Under the pieces are notes generated by a model. That model saw nothing but the letters and a program-made list of their open reading frames with translations. It did not search any database and was not told the origin of the DNA. Below, one piece after another: positions 35,681-46,849 of a stretch of DNA of 64,000 bases. The stretch covers positions 1,550,001-1,614,000 of the forward strand of contig CM028335.1 in NCBI GenBank assembly GCA_016647705.1, written 5' to 3'. This DNA is from Eucommia ulmoides (lineage: Eukaryota; Streptophyta; Magnoliopsida; Garryales; Eucommiaceae). Numbering within the stretch: the first letter of the stretch is position 1; every line of letters begins with the position of its first letter. A program made the position numbers and the translations under genes.

Positions 35681-37350
35681 ATGGCAGCTCGCGTCGCGAG
35701 AAAAATCGCAGCGGCGTCGCCGTTGCCGTTTCCGTCCTCGTCTATTCGAAGATCTCCGGTAAAGTACGCCTCTTCTCCGATCGCGATCGACGGCCATGGC
35801 GTCTCCAAACCGCGATGGTTCTCATCTTCTTCATCCTCATCATCGTCTTCGCCTCCTTCGTCTGCATCGCCGAAGCCGAATAAGAAGCTCACCGACCGTC
35901 TATCGTCCGTTATAGACGCCGTCAACGACCGGAAACTCCCGCCGGAACTTCGCGGTCAACGTAATGCCGTCAGGTATGTCGATGCTTCCATTTTTTATTT
36001 CCAAAATTGCCCTCCGTTTAATTGCCAGTTAAATTCCACAAAAAAGGTAGACGAAATCGATAATTCATGTTAATGCTCTTTTTACTATATGACTCTTCAT
36101 TATCATTTCATAATTAATCCTTTAATTATATGAGATTTAGTATAACAATTGTTAATCAATTTCATTAATTGCTATCCTTAATATATGTATATACCCCATA
36201 GGTGTTAGTCCAGTCGGCAAGAAGAGGCGCTCTCTCTCCTTGTCAATCAGGATTCAATTCTTCTGATACTCCAGCACTCCAGAATTAAATTTTGAATTCA
36301 GTAGACCAATGTGGGACAATGTGTCTTTAAGATCGCTCGGAGAGATGATTAGTTAAGGTGCGCGTAATTTGTCCGAACATGCTTTACTGTAAAATAAAAT
36401 AATATATATCTACATAGGCGTGGCCCACTAGATTAAACTCTAATGTTACTAGGAAAACTAAACCCTAATGCCACTGGCCTGTAGTGAATGTTTATATATA
36501 GGCCTTTTGTATATCTTTGTAACATCGTACCTTTCACATATATTAATACGATTGATTCATATTTTTTCTTAATATTCTGCCTCTAAAATGTTTTAACAAC
36601 TATTAATCATGAAAATATTATATAAAATTTTAATAATCTAATTGCATGTTACATTTGTATACAAAAAGACTTAACAATGCAAACAATGCAGTTTCATCTG
36701 CATTGTTACGTAAAAATGTATAGTTGAATATAACTTTTTTTTGCTAATGAGATATATTTACATAGAATGTAACTGTACTGATTGTAAAAAGTTATTATTC
36801 GAAACATGGAATCAAAAAAAGATTAATGTACATCTAACTGAACAGGTCAGAAACCGACATAATCAACGTTGTGGAGCAAAGAATATGGCATTCAATGGAG
36901 GAAGGCCAGTTCGAGAATTTACCAGGGAAAGGCAAACCGTTGGATCTGAGTACAAACCCTCATGCGGATCCTGCTGAGGATACACTGTATAGAATTCTCT
37001 CGAGAAATAATTGTGCTCCGGAATGGGTTGAACTTAACAAAGAGATTAGAGTTAAGATTAAGGAATGGAGATCGGTGTTGAAGAAAGCATGGACGTGCAA
37101 ATGCAATGGAGATGAATCAAAATGGATTGAGTTATCGGAGGGTTTGAAGAGTCAGTTGCCAGAGATTAATGACAAGGTTAGATGAGTGATTAAATCGAAC
37201 AATATTGTTTTTTTTTAAGCAAAGTTTGTTCTTGATGGAATTATGTTTTATTTGCAGGTTTTTAGGTATAATCTTATTGTTCCGTTTGGTCGGCAGATGT
37301 TTGGATTGAAATGGGAGAAAGAAATCGATCGATTGAACGAGGATAATTAG
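35681..37350 (+). CDS. DNAJC28-like DUF1992 protein, intact copy
   Basis: Three exons, 35681-35973, 36846-37176 and 37258-37350, join in frame to 238 residues. Residues of about 1-55 are Arg/Ser-rich with PRWFSSSSS, which looks like a mitochondrial (possibly plastid) presequence. The DUF1992 domain runs from about 60 to 170 (LTDRLSSVIDAV, ELRGQRNAVR, EQRIWHSMEEGQFENLPG, GKPLDLSTN, EDTLYRILS), followed by a conserved tail FGLKWEKEIDRLNEDN. The family is named after DnaJ homologue C28, but no J domain is present; the biochemical role is unknown. The Harbinger element ends about 220 bp upstream, so some promoter sequence may be transposon-derived. It is the only complete copy in the triplication. 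Confidence 0.88.
36202..36403 (+). mobile_element. tRNA-derived SINE-like element, DNAJC28 intron 1, unit C
   Basis: Counterpart of 11,671-11,871 with box A- and box B-like segments and an A-rich tail. Confidence 0.6.
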
Positions 37351-37489
37351 CCCCTCTGTCTCTCTCTCTCTATATATATGTATGCATGTGTGTTTAGAAT
37401 AAGAAGATGTAGAGAAATTCATATCGTTGAAGAACAACTTCAGCATTGTATATTTCCATTATAATAGTTCCGGTTCAGGAACAAAACAA

Positions 37490-38210
37490 TGTTTGATAAA
37501 TGTTTGTTAGTTGAAATGTTGAATTCAACTCAAGTCCTTGGTTTGTAGGCTTAAATTAGCTTTCTTTTCAGGGTAATAGACGAGACAAACAAAAGCAATA
37601 GTTGATAATGTTTTTTAGTTGAATTCAACTAGGGTAAATTATGGCATCTTTCCGAGATTGAAGACCCCAAACCAATGCAATGATTGAATATTTTTTAAGT
37701 TGAATTCAACTCGAGTCCTTGGTTTTTAGGCTTAAATTATGTGTTTTTTTCCAAGGGTAATAGACAACAAACAAAAGCAATAGTAAAAATGTTTTTTTCA
37801 TTTGATGTATCTCAAGCGGAAAAACACACTTGAACTAAAACAATACTCTTTTACAAGTATAGGAGTTCGAGTCTACGAAAAAACACTTGTTAAGAGGGGC
37901 AGCCACTCATTCCGAACGAGATAATCTTTCACGTGGGTAAAAGGACACTCATGGGTATACAAAAAAAAAAAAAAAAAAAACCCGAACAAAAGAAATAGTT
38001 GATAACGTTTTTCAGTTGAATTCAACTAAAGTCATTGATTGTTTACTTTTTAGGCCTAAATTATGGCTTATTTCCAAGATCAAAGACAACAAACCAAAGC
38101 AATAGTTGATCATGTTTTTTAGTTGAATTCAACTAAAGTTCATGTTAGCAATAGTTGATCATGTTTTTTAGTTGAATTCAACTAAAGTCCATGTTTTTCT
38201 TAGGCTCGAA
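37490..38210. repeat. Intergenic array with the palindrome AGTTGAATTCAACT
   Basis: Units of roughly 100-150 bp repeat caatagttgataatgttttttAGTTGAATTCAACT followed by aagtccttggttt-taggcttaaattatg. The 14-bp core is a perfect palindrome seen about six times. The array is interrupted by a SINE-like insert. It lies between the 3' ends of the DNAJC28 and VPS37 genes. Confidence 0.75.
37800..37981 (+). mobile_element. SINE-like retroposon with poly-A tail
   Basis: Contains ggagttcgagtctacgaaaaa (box B-like), a body ccactcattccgaacgagataatctttcacgtgggtaaaagg and about 22 A residues. It shares sequence with 61,888-62,059 and a fragment at 58,690-58,780. Confidence 0.55.
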
Positions 38211-38423
38211 CATGCAGCTTTCCAATGTAAAAAAAACCAATAGTAGTATTCAATATATGGAAATTTTATATTTATACACAATCTTGCTCAAAAATAAATT
38301 AAAAAAAAAAACAATCAATAAGATTGTTTTAAAGACAATTTTGAGGGTTCAAACATCAAAGAGAGAAGTAGTAACATTTCCTTAGCATTCAAAAATATAC
38401 GTACATTACCGATAAAACTGTGC

Positions 38424-41400
38424 TCAGCCGGCTAAAGATGTTTTGGCGGCGAGATGCGTGAGTGAACGTTTGTGATACGTGTGTCTTAGCTTTTTATATT
38501 TGGGAGCAAATGTTCCGAGATCGATCTCCTTCTCAAGGAGCTGTCGGTGGAGTGTTTCTGATTCCTCTTCCGTCTTCTCCATTGACTCTGCAAAATTGAG
38601 AGAACACCTCTTTTAGACAATCCAAAATAAAAATTTAAAAATAAAAATTAAGACACCATCTGGTATTATTTTATAAAGTTTTTTTTTTTTTGGCTTTTAA
38701 GCAAAAAAATAATAATTTTAAAAAAATACTTTTGAAATTTTAAAAAGTAAGAGAGTTAAATCACCTTTTACCCCCTTCTACTTTAATGTTGTTTCATTTT
38801 GTTTCCCTCTAATTTAAAAACCTACACTTTACTCCCTCTTACTTATAATAAATTGAAAATCTTTTTTTTTTTTTGCTTAACCTAACATATGCTGAAAAAT
38901 AGCGAAATTAATTTTTCATCTAAATTTTACATAAAATGAATAAAATTACTCTTTATTTTAATTTTTTACCTTATTTTTAAGAAAAATATAAAGAGAGAGA
39001 AAAAGAGAGAAAATGTTAGTTTTTTCCCCCTTTATTATCATTAAATATTGAATTTAAATTAAAAAAAAAAAAAAAAAAGTCAATTAAGTCATTTTTATAA
39101 TTTTTCCCGAATAAAGTATGACTTGGGTTATGTAGGGGGTTTTACACTAGGGGGGTTAAAATGAAACAAGACTTAGGAGTGGGTAAAAGGCAGTTAACCC
39201 AAAGTAAAACATATTTTAAATATTTTTTTTTTTACAAAAAGCAAAATATTGTTGATTTTTAATTTTTTTTCAATTTTTCTATTTTAAGAAATCAATGAAC
39301 TATGAGCTCTCCATCGACATTTTTTCAATCTTTTATGAATTGTTTTTTGGATTAAGAGATCGATTATAGATAACACTAATGTAGATAAAAAATAATCACG
39401 AATACTTGTATTAAAAGAACGATAATCTCGACACGATTATTACCTTGAAGGGCACGGAGAAGAGATTGGGGGGAGCAAAATTTCAAGGTCTCTTCTTTTT
39501 GCCGCTCGAGCTCATTCAGCTTTTCAAGCGCAGCAGCCAATTCGGTCGTTCTAATAATCCGACACTGTTAAAATTTTCATCAGCTCCGGCGATTATTGCA
39601 TAGATATAGATAGGTTATTTATCATTCTTCATAATAAAACGATACGCTAAAACACTTAAAAAGGGCCCATTTGGTTGTCCAAGTTATCCTACTTCATGAA
39701 TTACACCAATGATTTAATTAAATATGTAAATCATTAAATTTACATATTGTTTGTTCGAAAAAAAAAATGTTTTAGTTAAGGCACCGTTTTTGTAACGCTC
39801 TTTTTAAGTACATTTTAAAAGCAAACAAGTTAATTTAACAAAAAATCACTTTTACTTAAAAGCAAAAGTAAAAAATAAAATAAGCGTTTTGTAGTATAGA
39901 AATTATGTATTAGTGTAATCCCTATAAGGGATCTCTTAATAGAGAAAAAAAGTCATAGATGATTGAAAAAATTATGTGTGGGGAGATCCTAGTCTATCGA
40001 TTTCTTACACAACATATATATATATATATATATATTGTTTTTTGAAAAAGAAAATAAAAATCAAGGGGATGACCCTTGATCGATAACTATGGTTTAAACT
40101 TATTTATGTAGCCGACTCTACATAAGTAGGACAAAGACTTAATTGTTGTTGTATATTTTTTAACTGCAAAACCCACTACTTTTAGATAAAAATTGCGGAA
40201 AAACAAAAAACTTACTTCAAAAAAGTGTAAGAAAACGCGGTGCATTAGTCAAAATTTTAAACTATATTTTATATTTTACTCTACTTGCACTACTTGCACG
40301 ATAAAATAACATCTAAACTCAAACTAAAAAGTTAGCTAGTTAATGTGAGTGTTTTTAATTCTTACAATCAAATACTAAAGTTTAACAATTCATAAATTAC
40401 TGATTAAAAATAGTAGAATTCGGGATCTAACTGACCTGATTCCTTAGCTCCATTATTCGTGGTTCTTTTTCCAAATTTTCCCCTGCAAAAACAAACATTA
40501 AAAAGAGATTGTTTTGATTTTCAATCTGCAATTTTGCATAAGACCATTACTACTCTCCCTTAGCAATATACAATGTCTTATTTTGCCAAAAAAAAAAAAA
40601 GATGGAAAAAGAAGAGGAACCTACTGGCAAGCTGCATGGTTTCGTTCCGAAGTTCATCCCTCACCTGATTTTTATCATAGCCAACAAAAAGGAAGAAATA
40701 TCATAATGATTTATTTTTAAAAAAATGAGCAACATATCAATATATATGTATATATAATTGTATATATAGAGAGAGAGAGAGTGAGAGGGGACTTACACTA
40801 TTTTGAGTCTTGACGGGGTCAAGCGAAAGTAAGAGATTATGATAGGCATCCTTGTCGGTCAAAAGTTTCCGTAACTCATCAACGCTGAATGAACCAAATG
40901 ATAAGAAAATAATCTAAAGCTAAACAAACAAGAAGTTCATAGTTGACGGTTCCATGAACTTGAAGGAACAAAAATGAAGAGACAAGAAGAAAAGTGTTTT
41001 ACGTGCGCGTGTATGTGTGAAATAAAACTTTTATGGCCCGTTCTGTTGTCATTCAATTTGAAAATTAAACTGTTTTTCAATTAGTCAATTTTATGAATTG
41101 TTACAGTTTGGTATTTGTTTATGCTAAACTTAGCTAGCTAAACATTTTGGTTCTATTTAGATGTTATTTTCTTGTGTGATTGGAGTAAAAATATAGCTTA
41201 AAAATTTTAAAGGAACCCTAAACAATATATAAATTTGATTAAATATATATAAGATAATTCATAAAATAGGATAATTTAAACAACCAAACCGGCACTTATG
41301 AAACTCTTTTATTCTGGCAACTTTTAAAACAAAACCACAAAAAAAAAAAAACTATGGCTACATTTAGTTACTATTTATGTTCCCTGATTCCTGTTCCCAT

Positions 41401-44400
41401 TCCCAAAATTTTGAAATTGATGTAACAGAAATGCGTTTGGTAAACACATTTCTATTCCCAAATTTTTGGGAGTAATTTGAAACTATTTCCTGAATTCCTT
41501 AAGAATCTGCAAAACAAAAAAAAATGTTGATTCCTATTCACTCCCACAAAACTATTTCCACTACCATCCCACCAATCACCACCACCTCGCCAGCCACCGT
41601 ACATTTAAAGAAAAAAAAGAACAAATGTTGCAACCAAACATGTTTCTTGTTTCTATTCTCAAAAATTAAAAGAAACAATTTCAGGACAATGGTTGTTACC
41701 AAACATGTTTCTATTCGCGAAATACTCCAGAACGAAAACAACATTCCCATCCCATCCAATCCCATCCCAATTTATTGGAAGTAGAAACAGAAAAATAGAA
41801 ACACTAGCCAAACATCACCTTTGAGACTGACAACACATTCATTTATGAAGATAATATAAAATTCACTAACATTATGAGAATGCATTTGTCAATCAATTCA
41901 CTAACCTCTTGTCCTTCAATAGAGCTATGATGCCTGCAGCTTCAGCAGGCGAGACATGAGACAAAGAGTGTGGCCTATCTGCAGGCCGTTGAAAATTGAA
42001 GCCACTAGAAGCATTGCTACTAGGTGTTGAGGGACGAGAAGAGCTTGGTGTGCTGACAACAGATGGAGGATACCATGATTCTGTTGAAATTTCCTGAGGA
42101 CGTGGCGGAACTTCTTGTTCCTGAGAACCCCTGTGTAAAAAAACAAAGTTGGGTTATTTTAAGGTATTAAAGATAAAGGCAGATTATAAAACCATATAAC
42201 AGAATGTTCATGCTACAAGACAATAAGTGAAAAAAATGCAAGCAATAAAAGCTGAAGTAAACAAGCATAGTCCATTTTCAAGCACAAACAACTACCACCT
42301 ATTAATAAATCAAGAATCTTTTTCTGAAATGTCTTTCCTTCAGCGGCTTAGATTGATTTGAGGGGGATGGATGGTTGGGATTAGATTATATAATTTTTGC
42401 CGGGGAAAATTCCCACCCAAAAATTCCACACCCCCACATCCAAAACGGTTAAATGAAATTATATTTTTGTAACCTTTAAGTTTTACATTTGTACTTAATT
42501 GGTCGTTTTTTTTATTACTTATTATTATTTTTTTATAATTGTAAATTAGAAAATCAATATGGTGCCTTTAGGCACGATGAATACCTAGTCTATTAATAAA
42601 TTAGGTTAATTTTTTAAAAATGTCTTTTTATTAAGGGATGAGATGGTTTTGAGAGAAATTGATGGATGAGGTTGGATTATGCAAATTTTTTTGGGAGAAA
42701 ATTTATGTTCAAAAAATTCACTCCCCTGCTTAAAAAATGGTTAAAATTCAATTATATTCATACCCTTTAATTTACATATATGTATTTTATTAGCCAATTT
42801 TTCATTATCTTCTATTTTTTTACACTTACAAATTTGAAAATCGATATAGCGTCTTTAGGCACGGGGAATCCCTACTGTCTAGACATAATATGAATCAAGC
42901 CAAAATTAACAGAAAACAGCACTGTTTATTAGACGCTTCAAAGGGGTAGTCACTAATCAGCAGTATTGAGATCCACTGGCTAAATTTTTTTACCACAACC
43001 AATTATTATCACGAGAAAGCGCTTATCATATAACTTCTCATTTACAAATGATTGAATAACTGTGACTCCTGAGAACGTAAAGAAATAAAATATCCCATTG
43101 TGCCTGTATATTCATGTCAGGCTAACAGAGTTTCTCCACATGAATTTTCGATTGTTTATAAAAATCTAAATTTCATAGAAAAAAATATGTATGAGTGAAA
43201 AAAATAAGAAGGGATATAGTGGAATATCAAGTAAATTGTGCATCTGTGCTCCTAAATTTAATGCAGGAGGAAATATAATTGGGAAAGATAATAGGCATAA
43301 ACATGAATTAAGCAAAAAAAAAAAATAGCAGAAGGGCCATAATTTTCCAATCAATGTCCAAGAAATGGAGAGACTATATACAGTCCTCCTCTAGCACATA
43401 AGTTGGCAGGCAAAGTATAAAATCTGCAGCTAAACCCCCCCAAAACATGTATGCAGCTTAAATATCCAGTTGATCACCACACAGTCACAGGTAGATTCAA
43501 TAATCTAACCTAGAAAATTGTTAATTTAGAACCCTAATCCAATTCGCCAAGCATATAATCAATCAATTAGTAAATCAAACGAAAAAATAATGAAATTGAC
43601 TAGAATTGCTTCAAAATAAACTTCATCAACCATACATGCATTCAATGAAACACATCATTAAAGTTTTAACGGCAAGTCAAAGACAATTCACAAAAAAGTT
43701 TTAGGTCTTGAATTCAAAAGCATATTAGATACAATAATAAAAAATCAAAACATTGGATTCTACGATAATGGTTAGGTTACCGGAAGGAATTGAACATGGC
43801 TTGAAAGAGGTCGTCGAGCTATGGTTAATCGGGAAAGAGGTAGCTGGATTGAAACCCTAAGCCGATTGCTGAAGGAACTTACAAATTATAAAATTGCACA
43901 TAATAAAAAAATTGGCATAAAATACTGGAACGGAGAGGAAATATGCGCGCAGAGAATTAACCAAAAAGGCAAAAACATAAATGTATAGAAACTACAAGAA
44001 TAGGACGACGGAGAGGAGATCTGCGGTAGAAGCAGCAAGGAGAAGTGCGAACGAGCCACGGTTCGACGGCGAGTCAGCGACGAGGTCGGGAAGGTAGACG
44101 GGCGTGAACGAACCACGGCGAAGTGCGGACAAACCTCAGGTCCACGGCGAGTTGACGACAAGATCTAGACGGTCGACGAGCGTGAACAACGGCCGTCTGA
44201 ACCTAGGGCTACTGTATGAAACTAGGAATCTAAACTCTAACGCTAGGGATTGAATTTATCAATTACTTCTTCATATTTAGATTGGATAATCTAACCTAGA
44301 AAAATGTTCATTTACATCACTTATCCAATTCGCAATTCAATCACAAATCACAAATCGATCAATTCGTAAATCAAACAAAATAGATGAAATCGACTAAAAT

Positions 44401-44552
44401 TTCATCAACCGCACACGCTTTCAACCAAAAAAACGACGAAAATTCAAATGGAATTTTCAGTTTCAAATTGAAACACGTAGTGGATTCAACAATTGAAAAT
44501 CGAAACATCAAATTCCACGATAGTAGATAACTTACCAGAAGGACTTGAACAT
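38424..44552 (-). CDS. VPS37: VPS37 homologue, ESCRT-I subunit
   Basis: Seven exons (44536-44552, 41906-42130, 40797-40884, 40625-40664, 40436-40482, 39444-39564, 38424-38587) join in frame to 233 residues. The protein starts MFKSFWGSQEQEVPPRPQ and has a Ser/Pro-rich linker. The Mod(r)/VPS37 domain follows: SHVSPAEAAGIIALLKDK, SVDELRKLLTDKDAYHNLL, LARENLEKEPRIMELRNQ, CRIIRTTELAAALEKLNELE. The coiled-coil tail ends YHKRSLTHLAAKTSLAG. VPS37 works with VPS23 and VPS28 in sorting ubiquitinated membrane proteins at endosomes. Length and order fit plant VPS37 proteins. A second possible first exon (MFNSFR) is at 43,781-43,797. Intron 1 of the long form holds two Helitron-like fragments, and intron 2 a MITE. 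Confidence 0.93.
41356..41819. mobile_element. PIF/Harbinger-type MITE in VPS37 intron 2
   Basis: Imperfect inverted ends ggctacatttagttactatttatg and the inverse of ggtgatgtttggctagtgtttcta. The interior shares cccaaaattttgggag and aatcagggaatggaaat-type phrases with 54,739-55,069. No coding capacity. Confidence 0.6.
42340..42880. mobile_element. Two related non-autonomous Helitron-like fragments
   Basis: Two adjacent, diverged copies. One ends ggtgcctttaggcacgatgaatacCTAG|T at 42,588; the other ends gcgtctttaggcacggggaatccCTAC at about 42,874. A short hairpin (GTGCC-TTTA-GGCAC) about 10 nt before CTAG is the Helitron 3'-end pattern. Further related sequence is at 62,570-62,815. They lie in the first VPS37 intron. 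Confidence 0.5.
43499..43870. repeat. Tandem duplicate of the VPS37 promoter and first exon (proximal copy)
   Basis: Matches 44,283-44,600 in order: aatctaacctagaaaa, tccaattcgc, gatcaatt-gtaaatcaaac, ttcatcaacc-cacatgc and the first-exon/donor block. Spacing of the duplicates is about 760-790 bp. Confidence 0.75.
43781..43797 (-). other. Alternative VPS37 first exon
   Basis: ATGTTCAATTCCTTCCG followed by GTAACC. It joins the same exon 2 in the same phase as the exon at 44,536-44,552, giving MFNSFRGSQ instead of MFKSFWGSQ. The surrounding 43,499-43,870 is a diverged duplicate of 44,283-44,600. Other plant VPS37 proteins have Trp at this place, so the upstream exon looks ancestral. Confidence 0.7.
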
Positions 44553-44949
44553 GACTTTCAACAGCAGATCGTTGATCGTCTTGATTAATCAGAAAAGAAC
44601 GGAAAACTTTTGGCGTTTGAATTTTTGTTGCGAGAAGCGTGTTTTTTATTGGCGAAGAAGCTTAACAGCGTAGACAGAGAAATTGAAGGTGATTTTCCAT
44701 TATTTCAAAGAAAATTACACTTTGTACCCCTTTACGTTTAGAAGTTTTCAATAGATCCCTCTTACTTCTAAATTATATAGCCCACAATTTTCCTTATACC
44801 TAATACACCCCTTGCCATTTCGACAAATATCAAGATCACTCTCTATAATTTTTATAATATTTGAAACACCCTTTATTACATTTTATTAACAAAAAAACCG
44901 TTATTATTATTATTATTGTTATTATTATTATTATTATTTTAATATATAT

Positions 44950-45665
44950 ATATAGTGTGTGGATGAAGCCCAAAAATGGTTCACCGGACGAGTCTCTCTA
45001 GGATCCAGAGTATTGAATGTCTCCAAGCTTCGTTTTACTCTCTCAATTTAGATTCCTGTAAATGCATCGCAGGTGGGTCTGCTGGTGTTGCACCTCCAGT
45101 ATGAGAATAAGTCGATTGTTCTGAGTGAAGTTTGGCGAAGTGTTATTTAGGAAAAAGTATGCATACCTGGGCAGACCCACTTGCAAGTATTTATAGGTGC
45201 GGGAGGACTTGTTCAGCAAGTCTTCCCGTAATCTCAGCCAGTCACTAGTATCACGGCGTAAATGGCGGGATATAGGAGGAAAGAGCTTTCCTAAACGAGC
45301 GGCATTCGCTGTAACTGTCTCTCTAGTGATGGCAGTAGTCATGTCATGCCCTGAGGTCGTGGGGCCAATCCTCATTAACGCGGCGATGATCACGGAGTCG
45401 AGAGGTGAGACGTCGTTACTTAGGGAAGGTAACGGTGCTTTCCATTGTGGATGAAGGGCCTCTCGACCGCCCTCGATTAGCAGTCCTAGCACAGCGGGTC
45501 GAGGTCGCAGCCCCAATCAAGGCGCAACGTTGACGCCGAGAGGTCAGCCTTCCCCTAATCAGGTTGATGTTGTAGCTGGCTTGTTCGTGACGAAGGGTTC
45601 CTCGTGTCTGGCACATGTTTAGGACATAGGGCTGAGGATTAATTCATGTCCGATTTCCTCTCCAT
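44950..45665 (-). mobile_element. Possible LTR fragment upstream of VPS37
   Basis: A GC-richer block (about 45% GC) with sharp edges in AT-rich DNA, running from gtgtggatgaagccc to cctctccatcaagtg. The minus-strand open frame of 157 codons in it shows no known domain. The look (TG...CA-like ends, non-coding) suggests a solo or fragmentary LTR, but no convincing target duplication was found. Confidence 0.35.
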
Positions 45666-45959
45666 CAAGTGTTTATAGAAAAAAATAAAGTAAAAAATTA
45701 GAAAAACAAAAAACATGAAGTAAAACAAGAACAAAACTTTAACTTTTTTTATTTATCACATCTTATTTTTCTTTATATACATCTATATAATAAATCAGGA
45801 CGGGTATATTTACATCCATCGGATGAGAGACAAACCTTTAAATATTTTTTGACCGTCGGATTAATTTTAACCGTGTAGGGAAACTAATTTGCGAAAAAGG
45901 AAAAATATTTATGTAAATAGAAATTAAATTAATATAATATTGTTAATATAAAGGATATT

Positions 45960-46620
45960 GTTAATGTAAATGGAGAATCCCCTCTTCATCTCTCTCATCT
46001 CCTTTGCTCGGTCTTCTCTCCCGCGATCAATGCTCCGCCTCTTTCCGAACCCTAATACTCTCAATCTCACTCACTCTGTAGCCCTCCCTCTTCTTCTCCC
46101 CCGATCATCGCCGCTTTCTTCTCTCACCATCACCCACCGAAAATCAAGCTATTTCCTTGCCTAACATTCACCGCTCCGTCATCTCCCCCGATCATCGTCT
46201 CCTCCTTCATCTTCGCGACCGTTGGATAGGTTTCATTTACACCGTTCCTCATCGTCACCCACCGAAAATCAAGTTGCTTCCTTCCCTACTGCACTCGTGC
46301 CCTAATTGTTCGTCTAATTGCAGATCATCAAATCATGCCCTGATCTTTGCCCTAATCCCTTTTCTTTGCCTTAATTTCTTAATGGAATCCCTCTCATCTC
46401 TCATCTCTTTATCAATCGCTTATAAAACCCTCATGTCATCCCTTCATCTCACAATCGATCCACGCAATAGAAGATCAGAGGTCACCGCAATACATGATCA
46501 GCTGCTGCTACGGTCAGTTTCGATTTTGCTACCGTGTCTACTTTCTGTTTTCTATTGTTTGCTATTCTTCTTTTTGAAATTGGTTCCTGTAATCAAATAG
46601 TATAAAACTCTTGATTAGTG
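45960..46620. other. Helitron 5' segment with open frames of unknown meaning
   Basis: C/T-rich sequence with two overlapping plus-strand open frames (64 and 147 codons) and a repeated phrase catcacccaccgaaaatcaag. No recognisable domain; not called as a gene. Confidence 0.4.
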
Positions 46621-46849
46621 TTTGATTGCTCTATAATCATATAATCATACCCATGTTGTACAGGTGTTAGGTTTTTTGATTTCTCATTGAATTTGTTCTG
46701 TTGTTTGATTCTCTATTTTTCTATTTTGAGACCCTTAAAATTGAAACCACTCATCAACTGAGGCGGAACTAGAAAGAGTTATGTAACTTTGAATTTGTTC
46801 GATCTCCTTTTTGTGCTCTTAATTTGTTGATATATCGAGTGTCTTTATC

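Noticed and set aside
45043-45616. 157-codon minus-strand frame upstream of VPS37 as a gene
   Set aside because: No recognisable domain; composition and edges suggest a retroelement LTR remnant.
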